Assembly (NCBI RefSeq): GCF_008123425.1
Contig: NZ_VSSS01000063.1
Location: 44,236-108,235 of the forward strand
DNA from: Bradyrhizobium rifense
GTDB lineage: Bacteria; Pseudomonadota; Alphaproteobacteria; Rhizobiales; Xanthobacteraceae
Reading direction: 5' to 3'
Length of the DNA stretch: 64,000 bases
The position numbers and the translations under genes were made by a program. Shown piece after piece: positions 35,185 through 42,842 of this stretch. Under the pieces are notes generated by a model. It saw only the letters and a list, made by a program, of their open reading frames with translations, was not told where the DNA came from and ran no database searches. The stretch's first letter is position 1. Each line of letters starts with the position of its first letter.

Positions 35185-35269
35185 GACGACCTCCCGTTTT
35201 GTTGTTCGTTGTGGTCGTTATTTCTGCGCCGGCAATCTGGAATGGCAATCTCTTTCTTCGAGGCGGGGG

Positions 35270-35307
35270 CAAAAAGAAAGGGGCTCCAACTTGCGCTGGA
35301 GCCCCTC
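35270..35307 (-). terminator. Intrinsic terminator of glnK1-amtB1
   Basis: On the minus strand a 9-bp stem GGGGCTCCA/TGGAGCCCC with an 8-base loop is followed by TTTCTTTTT. It lies about 85 bp beyond the amtB1 stop. Confidence 0.85.
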
Positions 35308-35392
35308 AACGGTCGGGGCATTGCCGGGTATGTGCCCAAACCGTAGTTGTGGACGCGATCCCCGAGGAGAGATCGCGCCCCGGGAGGAGTGG

Positions 35393-36841
35393 TTACATGT
35401 TGTAGGCGCGCTCGGTGTGGTCGGTGATGTCGAGACCTTCACGCTCGCTCTCGACATTGGCGCGGAGGCCAACGATCACATCGACGACCTTGTAGAGGAT
35501 CGCCGAACCGACGCCCGACCACACCAGCGTGGTGCAGACGGCTTCGATCTGGGAGATCATCTGCGCCGCGAAGTCGTAATCGGCAACCTTGGGCGGGATC
35601 GCGGTGTAGTCGATGATGCCCGCACCACCGAGAGCCGGATTGACCAGGATGCCGGTGCCGAGGGCACCGACGATGCCGCCGATGCAGTGCACGCCGAAGA
35701 CATCGAGCGAGTCATCGTAGCCGAGCGCGTTCTTCACGACGGTGCAGAAGAACAGGCAGACCACGCCGACCACGAGGCCGAGGACGATCGCACCCATCAC
35801 GCCGGAGAAGCCGGCGGCAGGCGTAACGGCCACGAGGCCCGCGACAGCGCCGGAGATGACGCCGAGCACCGACGGATGACCCTTCACGATCCACTCCGCG
35901 AACATCCACGACAGCGCGGCGGCTGCGGTGGCGACGAAGGAGTTGGTCATGGCGAGCGCAGCGCCGCCGTTGGCTTCGAGGTTGGAGCCGGCGTTGAAGC
36001 CGAACCAGCCGACCCAGAGCAGCGAGGCGCCGATCATCGACATGGTCAGCGAGTGCGGAGCCATCAGGTCCTTGCCGTAGCCGGTGCGCTTGCCGATCAG
36101 CAGAGCGCCGACGAGACCTGCGATGCCGGCGTTGATGTGCACCACGGTGCCGCCAGCGAAGTCGATCGCGCCTTTCTTGAAGATCCAGCCGGCGTCGGCG
36201 TTGATCTCGTCGAGCTTGGCCTGAGCCGCGGTCTTCGCAGCTGCATCACCCGCAGCAGCCAGAGCCTTGGCAGCGTCCTGGATCGCGTCCGGGCCGGGCC
36301 AGTACCAGACCATGTGCGCGATCGGGAAGTAGATCAGCGTGACCCAGAGCGGGATGAACAGGGCGATCGCCGAGAACTTCATGCGCTCGGCGAAGGCGCC
36401 GACGATGAGGGCGGGCGTGATCGCCGCGAACGTCATCTGGAAGCACACATAGACGAGCTCCGAGATGTTGGCGTCGACCGAGAAGGTCGCGGCCTTCGAG
36501 TCGGTGGTGACCCCCATCATGAAGGCCTTGGAGAAGCCGCCGATGAAGTCGGAGCCGCCGGTGAAGGCGAGGCTGTAGCCGTACACGGCCCAGATCACGG
36601 TGACGACGCAGACGGTGTAGAACACCTGCATCAGGACCGAGAGCATGTTCTTGGAACGAACGAGACCGCCGTAGAACAGCGCGAGACCCGGGATCGTCAT
36701 CAACAGCACGAGCACTGTCGATGTCAGCATCCAGGCGTTATCTCCCTTGTTGACCGTTGGCTCGGCATAGGCTGCGGTCGCAGCGAACAGGCCGACTGCG
36801 AGAGCCGCCAATCCCGCGCCATAGGGACGCTTAAACGTCAT
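35393..36841 (-). CDS. amtB: Ammonium transporter AmtB (copy 1)
   Basis: 482 residues from ATG 36841, which has AGGAGT upstream. AmtB is a trimeric ammonia/ammonium channel. A signal peptide (residues 1-27, ending AYA) is followed by eleven membrane helices. The substrate gate and pore residues are visible: the twin His region is seen in VVHINAG and DVFGVHCIGG, with the Asp-rich DDSLDVFGVH motif. There is an inserted Ala/Lys-rich loop between the fifth and sixth helices. It follows glnK by 38 bp, the standard pair in which GlnK plugs AmtB when nitrogen is plentiful. Confidence 0.96.
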   Translation of the reverse strand: MTFKRPYGAGLAALAVGLFAATAAYAEPTVNKGDNAWMLTSTVLVLLMTIPGLALFYGGLVRSKNMLSVLMQVFYTVCVVTVIWAVYGYSLAFTGGSDFIGGFSKAFMMGVTTDSKAATFSVDANISELVYVCFQMTFAAITPALIVGAFAERMKFSAIALFIPLWVTLIYFPIAHMVWYWPGPDAIQDAAKALAAAGDAAAKTAAQAKLDEINADAGWIFKKGAIDFAGGTVVHINAGIAGLVGALLIGKRTGYGKDLMAPHSLTMSMIGASLLWVGWFGFNAGSNLEANGGAALAMTNSFVATAAAALSWMFAEWIVKGHPSVLGVISGAVAGLVAVTPAAGFSGVMGAIVLGLVVGVVCLFFCTVVKNALGYDDSLDVFGVHCIGGIVGALGTGILVNPALGGAGIIDYTAIPPKVADYDFAAQMISQIEAVCTTLVWSGVGSAILYKVVDVIVGLRANVESEREGLDITDHTERAYNM

Positions 36842-36879
36842 TTCATTTACTCCTGATTGGATTTTGGTTGAGCGCGAAA

Positions 36880-37218
36880 TCAAAGGGCCGCGGCGTCGGC
36901 CTCACCGGTGCGGATGCGGACCGCATGATCGAGGTTGATGACGAAGATCTTGCCGTCGCCGATCTGTCCGGTTTTCGCAGCCGACGTGATGGCGTCGATG
37001 GTCTTGTCGACCTGCTCGGAGGCGACAGCGACTTCGATCTTGATCTTGGGCAGGAAGCTCACGGCATATTCGGCGCCGCGGTAGATTTCCGTATGGCCTT
37101 TCTGACGGCCATATCCCTTGACTTCCGTCACCGTGAGACCGTGAACGCCAATGGCGGTCAGGGCGTCACGGACTTCTTCCAGCTTGAATGGCTTGATAAT
37201 CGCCATAACAATTTTCAT
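36880..37218 (-). CDS. glnK: PII signalling protein GlnK (copy 1)
   Basis: 112 residues from ATG 37218, with ATAGGA upstream. PII proteins bind 2-oxoglutarate and ATP/ADP and are uridylylated at Tyr51 in the T-loop, here within HTEIYRGAEY. The start MKIVMAIIKPFKLEEV and the B-loop region TGQIGDGKIFV are standard. It sits directly before amtB1, which fits GlnK rather than GlnB. It is about 80% like the second PII copy at 40332 by eye. Confidence 0.94.
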   Translation of the reverse strand: MKIVMAIIKPFKLEEVRDALTAIGVHGLTVTEVKGYGRQKGHTEIYRGAEYAVSFLPKIKIEVAVASEQVDKTIDAITSAAKTGQIGDGKIFVINLDHAVRIRTGEADAAAL

Positions 37219-37323
37219 GGGTCCTATCCCCGCTTGGGCCCGGTCCGGACGTGGCCGGGCGTTTCTCGACTGGTTCGCCACGAGGGAGAAGTTCACTACG
37301 CGGGCACAGCCACGACCCTTAGA

Positions 37324-37339
37324 ATCAAATGCCGTGCCA
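37324..37339 (-). promoter_or_regulatory. Possible sigma-54 promoter for glnK1-amtB1
   Basis: On the minus strand TGGCACG-GCAT-TTGAT, matching the -24/-12 consensus TGGCACG-N4-TTGCW except for A in place of the -12 C. It lies about 105 bp upstream of glnK. Nitrogen control by NtrC and sigma-54 is usual for this operon. The missing -12 C makes it uncertain; I saw no clear NtrC-binding pair upstream. Confidence 0.45.
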
Positions 37340-37516
37340 GATCGGGCGGCTTGCCTAACGGACTATGAAAGCGGGGGTTTTCGCGTTTGACGGGTATTGC
37401 GGTGTAGTGCGCTATTACGTCGCGCTCAATCCATGGTCATACCTGATCAAAAAGAAGGCACGACAGGCTACCGACACAATCGCTGCCCACGTGTCGGGCA
37501 GCGGAGAGGTATTTAA

Positions 37517-37597
37517 TTACAGGAAAAGCTCCTGAAGGGCCTCGCCGCGCTGCGAAATATCGAAGCGGCTCCCGCCGTGCTCACGGGATATGCGCAA
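37517..37597 (-). pseudogene. Relic of an amtB 3' end
   Basis: Twenty-six codons ending in TAA read LRISREHGGSRFDISQRGEA then LQELFL. The intact amtB2 ends LRVSREHELEGLDISQHGEA then LQ. At DNA level 29 of 35 bases match over the DISQ-GEALQ part. Homology stops just before the clpP end. No start codon or ribosome binding site belongs to it, so it is a leftover tail of an ammonium transporter gene lying 14 bp beyond clpP. Confidence 0.65.
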
Positions 37598-37610
37598 CCG
37601 ACTTCGACCA

Positions 37611-38213
37611 TCAGGCTGGCTCGCGCTCCGCGAAGACCCGGTCGATCAATCCCCACTCGACCCCTTGCGGCGCGGTCATGAAGTGGTCGCGGTCCAGGGT
37701 CCGTTCCACCTCGGCTTCGGTGCGCCCGCAATGCTGCGCGTAAAGCCGGGTGATGCGCCGCTTGGTCTCCTGCATTTCGTTGGCGTGGATCAGGATGTCG
37801 GACGCCTGGCCCTGGAAGCCGCCGAGCGGCTGATGCACGTGAAGGCTCGCATTGGGCAGCGCTGCGCGGTGACCGGGCTCGCCGGCCATCAGCAGGAACG
37901 AGCCCATCGAGCGCGCGGTCCCCATGCACAGCGTATGAACCGGCGCCTTGATGAACTGCATGGTGTCGTACATGGCCAGCCCGGAGGTGACCACGCCGCC
38001 ATAGGAGTTGATGTAGAGATTGATCGGCCTGTTCGGGTTCTCCGCCTCCAGGAACAGCAGTTGCGCGCAGACCAGTCCGGACATCGCATCATTGACCTCG
38101 CCGTTGAGGAAGATGATGCGCTCGCGCAGGAGCCGCGAATAGATGTCGAAGGATCGTTCGCCGCGGGCGGATTGTTCGACAACCATAGGGACGAGCTGAA
38201 GCATGTCGCGCAT
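37611..38213 (-). CDS. clpP: Divergent ClpP-family protease subunit
   Basis: 200 residues from ATG 38213, which has GGAGG upstream. ClpP forms the proteolytic barrel fed by ClpX or ClpA. The catalytic Ser is in GTARSMGS, the His in HVHQPLGG and the Asp in ERTLDRDHFM. It departs from the usual ClpP at two conserved places: NSYGG for NSPGG and GTARSMG for GQAASMG. There is no tig, clpX or lon nearby, so it is a secondary copy, probably transcribed with the arsR and SRPBCC genes upstream. Confidence 0.9.
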   Translation of the reverse strand: MRDMLQLVPMVVEQSARGERSFDIYSRLLRERIIFLNGEVNDAMSGLVCAQLLFLEAENPNRPINLYINSYGGVVTSGLAMYDTMQFIKAPVHTLCMGTARSMGSFLLMAGEPGHRAALPNASLHVHQPLGGFQGQASDILIHANEMQETKRRITRLYAQHCGRTEAEVERTLDRDHFMTAPQGVEWGLIDRVFAEREPA

Positions 38214-38254
38214 CGGCGACCTCCATGTCTGCAAGTGATGAAGTCTGTTTGTTG

Positions 38255-38605
38255 TTAGGCCGCCGCGCGCATCATGCAGCAATTGCTGTTGGCCGCTTGC
38301 GGTAGTGCTACCTCGCAGGCCTGCTGGATGATGCGGAAGCGGGTGCCGCCGTCCTCGTTCGGCTCGATCCGGAAGATGACGTGGCTCTCGCGAAACGGCG
38401 GCTCTGAATCGCGAAGCCGGTAGCGCACCTCTTCGCCTGCGATCGTTGATTCCGGCTCGGCGCCCGCAAGGTCGCAATCCGGCAGCCAGCGCTCGCGCAA
38501 GGCCGGAATGGTCACGGCGCGCCAGACCTTTGCCGGCGGCGCATCGAAATCATATTCGAGCACCAGGGCTTCGTCGGAGGGATCAGGCTTCGCTGCGTCG
38601 CTCAT
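38255..38605 (-). CDS. SRPBCC (AHSA1-like) domain protein
   Basis: 116 residues from ATG 38605. The START-like/AHSA1 fold is seen from LVLEYDFDAPPAKVWRAVT, the usual first strand and helix, with the domain running to the end. Such proteins make a ligand-binding cup and are very often encoded behind an ArsR regulator, as here; ligand unknown. The start overlaps the arsR stop (ATGA), so the two are translationally coupled. The final residues SNCCMMRAAA are an unusual Cys/Met-rich tail. Confidence 0.85.
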   Translation of the reverse strand: MSDAAKPDPSDEALVLEYDFDAPPAKVWRAVTIPALRERWLPDCDLAGAEPESTIAGEEVRYRLRDSEPPFRESHVIFRIEPNEDGGTRFRIIQQACEVALPQAANSNCCMMRAAA

Positions 38606-38916
38606 TGATCCATATCCTTCAAGAGATCGGCGAGTGCTTCCATGCGCTTCGGCCAGTAGGCGCGGTAGCGCGCAAGCCATGCCCCGATGGCGACGATTCC
38701 GTCCGGGTCGACTTCGTAATTCACAAAGCGGCCCTGCCGCTGCTCGCGCACGAGGCCCGCCGCGCGCAGCACCGAAAGATGCTGCGACATCGCCGGCTGG
38801 CTGATCTCCAAGCCGTCGCGCAAGGCGCTGGCATTCAGGCTTCCGCCAGCGAGCTTCTCAAAGACTTTTCGGCGCGTCGGGTCGGCTAGCGCCTTGAAGA
38901 TGTCGGCTTCGATCAT
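38602..38916 (-). CDS. ArsR-family transcriptional regulator
   Basis: 104 residues. A winged helix with ADIFKALADPTRRKVFEKLA at the start (residues 4-23) and recognition helix SQPAMSQHLSVLRAAGLV (residues 39-56). It lacks the paired Cys of metal-sensing ArsR members, so it is the non-metal type usually paired with SRPBCC proteins. A palindrome 7 bp before its start is its likely operator. Confidence 0.92.
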   Translation of the reverse strand: MIEADIFKALADPTRRKVFEKLAGGSLNASALRDGLEISQPAMSQHLSVLRAAGLVREQRQGRFVNYEVDPDGIVAIGAWLARYRAYWPKRMEALADLLKDMDQ

Positions 38917-38922
38917 GCCAAT

Positions 38923-38942
38923 ACATAAGCATGTACTTATGT
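38923..38942. promoter_or_regulatory. Operator-like palindrome of the arsR operon
   Basis: ACATAAG, six bases, CTTATGT: a perfect 7-bp inverted repeat in the 39-bp gap between amtB2 and arsR. Position and symmetry suggest autoregulation by the ArsR protein. Confidence 0.65.
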
Positions 38943-38955
38943 GTTGCGCAAGCCC

Positions 38956-40257
38956 CTACTGGAGGGCTTCGCCGTGCTGTGAAATGTCGAGCCCCTCGAG
39001 CTCGTGCTCGCGCGACACACGCAAGGGCACGAACAGGCCGACCAGCTTGAGCAGGACAAAGCTCACGCCCGCCGACCGGACGAAGGTGACGGCGACGCCG
39101 TAGAGCTGGATCAGCAATTGCTGCGGACGGCCCTCGAGCAGCCCGGCCGTGCCGCCGATCGCGCTGGTCGCGAACACGCCGGCGAGCAGCGTGCCGGTCA
39201 GTCCGCCAATGCCGTGGACGCCGAACACGTCGAGCGAATCGTCGTAATTGAAGCGGTGCTTCAGCCAGGTGCAGGCCCAGTAGCAAATCCCGCCTGCGGC
39301 GATGCCGATGACGATGCCGTGCCACGGCGCGACGAAGCCGGACGCCGGCGTGATGGTGCCGAGGCCGGCCACCGCGCCGGAGATCATGCCGAGCACGGAG
39401 GGCTTGCGCCGGGTCGACCATTCGATCGCGCCCCAGGTCAGCGCGCCGGAGCAGGCCGCGAGATGCGTCGCGATGATCGCCATCACGGCGCGCGAATTGG
39501 CAGCACCGGCCGAGCCGCCGTTGAATCCGAACCAGCCGACCCACAACAGGCCGGTGCCCATCACCGCGAGCGAGAGATCGAATGGCGACAGATTTTCAGT
39601 GCCGTAGCCGTGACGGCGCCCCATCACCTTCGCTGCGACGAGGCCGCCGGTGCCGGCCGACAGATGCACGACGAGACCGCCGGCGAAATCCAGCACGCCC
39701 ATGCTGGCGAGGAAGCCGCCGCCCCACACCCAATGCGCCAGTGGAATGTAGACGAAGATGAACCAGGCGACGGAGAACAGGAGATAGGCGGAGAACCGCA
39801 TCCGGTCGGCGACCGAGCCCGCGACCAGCGCCACCGTGATGATCGCAAACGTCATCTGGTACAGCATGAACAGCGCTTCGGGGATGGTCTTCGCTGCCGG
39901 GTTCACGCTGTCCATGGTCATGCCGGCGAGGAACCAGCGGTCGAGCGAACCGATCCACGGGCCGTCGCCGACGAAGCACAGCGAATAGCCGAACGCGACC
40001 CAGAGAATGGAGATGATCGTCACCGCGGCAAGGCTCTGCGCCATGGTCGCGAGCACGTTCTTCTTGCGGACCATGCCGGAATAGAACAGCGCAAGTCCCG
40101 GGATCGTCATCATCAGCACCAGCGCGGTGGCGACGATCATCCAGGCGGTGTCGGCGGTGTTGATCTCGCCCGTCGTGGCGTGTGCCGGCGCGGCCATGAC
40201 CAAAGCAAATCCGATCGGCGCAGCCATAGCGGCTACGCGGCGCAACAATCCCGCCAT
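38956..40257 (-). CDS. amtB: Ammonium transporter AmtB (copy 2)
   Basis: 433 residues from ATG 40257, with GGGGGAA upstream. The signal peptide (ending AHA) and eleven helices are present. DDSLDVFGVHGIGG and VVHLSAGTGG carry the pore His and Asp. It is about 50 residues shorter than copy 1, mainly because it lacks the Ala-rich loop. The C-terminus LDISQHGEALQ is the region that binds GlnK. It follows its own glnK by 74 bp. Confidence 0.95.
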   Translation of the reverse strand: MAGLLRRVAAMAAPIGFALVMAAPAHATTGEINTADTAWMIVATALVLMMTIPGLALFYSGMVRKKNVLATMAQSLAAVTIISILWVAFGYSLCFVGDGPWIGSLDRWFLAGMTMDSVNPAAKTIPEALFMLYQMTFAIITVALVAGSVADRMRFSAYLLFSVAWFIFVYIPLAHWVWGGGFLASMGVLDFAGGLVVHLSAGTGGLVAAKVMGRRHGYGTENLSPFDLSLAVMGTGLLWVGWFGFNGGSAGAANSRAVMAIIATHLAACSGALTWGAIEWSTRRKPSVLGMISGAVAGLGTITPASGFVAPWHGIVIGIAAGGICYWACTWLKHRFNYDDSLDVFGVHGIGGLTGTLLAGVFATSAIGGTAGLLEGRPQQLLIQLYGVAVTFVRSAGVSFVLLKLVGLFVPLRVSREHELEGLDISQHGEALQ

Positions 40258-40331
40258 GTCATTTCCCCCGGCATAGTGATGGCGTCGCACGCGTGGCGTC
40301 GTTGCCCGCCGCGATCGAAGAAGAGATTGCG

Positions 40332-40670
40332 TTAGAGCGCGTCGCTGTCGGTTTCGCCGGTGCGGATGCGCAGTGCATGGTCGATCGGCGTGACGAAGAT
40401 CTTGCCGTCGCCGATCTGCCCGGTGCGGGCGGTCGCGGTGATCACGGCGACCGCCTTGTCGGCGACGTCGGTGGCGACCGCGATCTCGATCCGCAGCTTT
40501 GGCAGGAAGTTCACAACATATTCCGCACCGCGATAGATCTCGGTGTGACCCTTCTGGCGGCCGTAGCCCTTCACCTCGGTCACGGTCATGCCGTGGACGC
40601 CGATTGCCGTCAGGGCCTGACGGACCTCATCGAGCTTGAAAGGTTTGATGATCGCGACGACGAGTTTCAT
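40332..40670 (-). CDS. glnK: PII signalling protein GlnK (copy 2)
   Basis: 112 residues, MKLVVAIIKPFKLDEV at the start, T-loop HTEIYRGAEY with the uridylylatable Tyr, and TGQIGDGKIFV. It has the same partner arrangement as copy 1. The differences from copy 1 are mostly in the middle (VATDVADKAVAVI) and at the C-terminus (TGETDSDAL). No good sigma-54 site was found upstream, so the two modules may be controlled differently. Confidence 0.94.
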   Translation of the reverse strand: MKLVVAIIKPFKLDEVRQALTAIGVHGMTVTEVKGYGRQKGHTEIYRGAEYVVNFLPKLRIEIAVATDVADKAVAVITATARTGQIGDGKIFVTPIDHALRIRTGETDSDAL

Positions 40671-40902
40671 GGTCAGGCCTATTTCCCGGGGGGCGCCGCG
40701 CCGTCCCCCGGCGCTGCGTCAATCTGGCATCTTTCCGGGCAAATGGCACAAAAAACTTGCAGATTGAAGCGGAAAAACGTTTGGCCATATGAACGGCCGC
40801 CTCTGTACAGGGCAACGGTTCATCCTTCACAATGCATTTTTGGCATGGATGCGGTGAACCCGCGCCTGCCGAGCGGTACATAAGTATTTTGGGGGGCGCG
40901 TC

Positions 40903-41793
40903 ATGGCGAGTTGGTTCTACGCATCCGAGGGCAAGCAGCAGGGGCCCTATCCGGAGGGGCAATTCCGCGACCTGATCGCCCAGGGCGTCGTGCGCAGCGA
41001 TACGCTGGTGTGGTCCGAGGGCATGGCGGGCTGGCAGAAGGCTGCCGAAATTCCCGGTCTGATGACAGGTGGCGGCGCGCCGCCGATCATTCCCGCCGGA
41101 GGCCCGCCGATGATGGGCGGCGGTGGCTATACCGGTACGGGCAGCACTGCCGGCGGATCTCTGTCGGTCGATTTCGGCATCCTCGACTTCACCTGGCGCA
41201 CGCTGGTGATGCTGATCGGCTCGTGCTTCATCATCCCGATTCCGTGGCTGTTCGTCTGGTACACGCAATGGATCGTGTCCTGTGTGAGAGTTCCGGGTCG
41301 GCCGAATCTCTCTTTCACCGGCAGCGCCATGGCGATCGTGCCGTGGTTCTTCGGCTTCATCGTTGTGGCGATCGTCGTCGGCTACACCGGCATTCAGATT
41401 TTGAGCACCGCGCTCTACATCGTCCAGATCGTTCTCTACTGGATGCTGCTGAAATGGATGATCGCCAACATTGCCTCCAACGGGCAGCCGCTCGGCCTCA
41501 GCTTCACCGGCTCGGTGCTGGGCTATATCGGCTGGAACCTCCTGTTCGCGGTTTCCATCATCACCATCATCGGATGGGCCTGGGTCGCCGCAGCGCAGCT
41601 GCGCTGGACCTATCGCAACATCCAGGGCACGCGGCGCGAGATCATCTTCAGGGGCAGCGGATTAGGGATTCTCTGGCGCGGAATCGTGGCGGCGATCCTG
41701 TGCGGCTTCATCATCCCGATCCCGTGGGTTTATCGCTGGATCATGAACTGGTTCGCGTCGCAGACCGAACTCGCGCCGCACGGTTCGCTGTAA
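40903..41793 (+). CDS. GYF_2-domain membrane protein
   Basis: 296 residues. The N-terminal GYF_2-type domain has WFYASEGKQQGPYPEGQF (residues 4-21) and LVWSEGMAGWQKAAEIP, a fold that binds proline-rich peptides. A Gly/Pro-rich linker (residues 55-85) follows, then about five to six membrane segments arranged as two similar halves, each with FIIPIPW (near residues 108 and 269). Similar membrane parts occur in DUF898-type proteins. Function unknown. It is divergent from glnK2 with 232 bp between them. Confidence 0.8.
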   Translation: MASWFYASEGKQQGPYPEGQFRDLIAQGVVRSDTLVWSEGMAGWQKAAEIPGLMTGGGAPPIIPAGGPPMMGGGGYTGTGSTAGGSLSVDFGILDFTWRTLVMLIGSCFIIPIPWLFVWYTQWIVSCVRVPGRPNLSFTGSAMAIVPWFFGFIVVAIVVGYTGIQILSTALYIVQIVLYWMLLKWMIANIASNGQPLGLSFTGSVLGYIGWNLLFAVSIITIIGWAWVAAAQLRWTYRNIQGTRREIIFRGSGLGILWRGIVAAILCGFIIPIPWVYRWIMNWFASQTELAPHGSL

Positions 41794-41838
41794 GCACGAC
41801 CCGAACAGCCCAGAGCGCAATTTATCGCGCTTGGGCGA

Positions 41839-42702
41839 TCACCTCCTCCGCTCGCGCACGGAGCCTTCCTGCGCGACGGAGGCGACCAGCGTACCGTCGG
41901 GCTTGAAGATCGAGCCGCGGGTCAGGCCGCGGCCGCCTTGCGCGCTCGGCGAATCCTGCGCGTAGAGCAGCCATTCGTCCGCGCGGAACGGGCGGTGAAA
42001 CCACATCGCGTGGTCGAGGCTCGCCGGCATCATGCGCTTGTCGAACAGCGTGCGGCCATAGCGCGCCATGATCGCATCGAGCAGCGAGAAGTCCGAGGCA
42101 TAGGCGAGCGCGCACATGTGCAGCGCCGGATCGTCCGGCAGCGTGGCCGCGGTCTTGATCCAGACATGGATGCGACCGTCCTCGATCTTCTGGCCGAAGT
42201 AGCGGCCGAGCTCGACCGGGCGCAGCTCGATCGGACGATCGGATTCATAGTAGCGGCGGATGAAGTCCGGCATCTCGCGGAACATCGGCTGCTTCGCCAC
42301 CTCCTCTGCCGTCAGCTTTTCCGGCGGCGGCACGTCGGGCATCTTCTCCTGGTGGTCGAACGCGGTCTCTTCCTCGGCATGGAACGACACCATGATCGAG
42401 AAGATCGCGTTGCCGTGCTGGATCGCGGTGACGCGGCGGGTCGAATAGCTCTTGCCGTCGCGCAGCCGCTCGACCTGGTAGATGATCGGGATCTGCGGAT
42501 CGCCCGGCAGGATGAAATAGCAATGCAGCGAATGCGGCAGCCTGCCCTCGACGGTGCGGCAGGCCGCGACCATCGCCTGCCCGATCACCTGTCCGCCGAA
42601 CACCCGCTGCCAGCTCGTCTTCGGGCTGTTGCCCCGGAACAAATTCACCTCGAGCTGCTCGAGGTCGAGGATCGAGATGAGATCGATCAGTCCTTTGGAC
42701 AT
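41839..42702 (-). CDS. tesB: Acyl-CoA thioesterase II
   Basis: 287 residues, the size of TesB, a double hot-dog enzyme that hydrolyses medium- and long-chain acyl-CoA. Landmarks are NLFRGNSPKTSWQRVFGGQV (residues 20-39), LPHSLHCYFILPGD near residue 56 and SLDHAMWFHRPF near residue 232, which carries catalytic-site residues, and the final GGRGLTRGSIF with the Gln/Thr region. It converges with the GYF_2 gene, with a weak hairpin in the gap. Confidence 0.93.
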   Translation of the reverse strand: MSKGLIDLISILDLEQLEVNLFRGNSPKTSWQRVFGGQVIGQAMVAACRTVEGRLPHSLHCYFILPGDPQIPIIYQVERLRDGKSYSTRRVTAIQHGNAIFSIMVSFHAEEETAFDHQEKMPDVPPPEKLTAEEVAKQPMFREMPDFIRRYYESDRPIELRPVELGRYFGQKIEDGRIHVWIKTAATLPDDPALHMCALAYASDFSLLDAIMARYGRTLFDKRMMPASLDHAMWFHRPFRADEWLLYAQDSPSAQGGRGLTRGSIFKPDGTLVASVAQEGSVRERRR

Positions 42703-42842
42703 GGTGGTGCTTTCTTGCCGTCATGTCGGTGCGAGCCGTCGCCCCGGAATGACACATCTGGGCCGTTCCGCCCTTGTTTCACCGCACTGTTTCGCCCACC
42801 TCAAGTCTGCTAGCAAGACCAAGAGTTGGCCGGGAATTTGGT

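Noticed and set aside
40744..40760. TGGCAC...TTGC resembling a sigma-54 promoter before the GYF_2 gene
   Set aside because: The GG and GC elements are 12 bases apart rather than 10, which sigma-54 does not tolerate.
40820..40840. GG-N10-GC on the minus strand upstream of glnK2
   Set aside because: Spacing is right and TTGC is present, but the -24 part matches at only GG, so it is no better than chance.
41808..41836. Hairpin between the GYF_2 gene and tesB as a terminator
   Set aside because: The stem has a bulge and a wobble pair and no T-tract on either strand.
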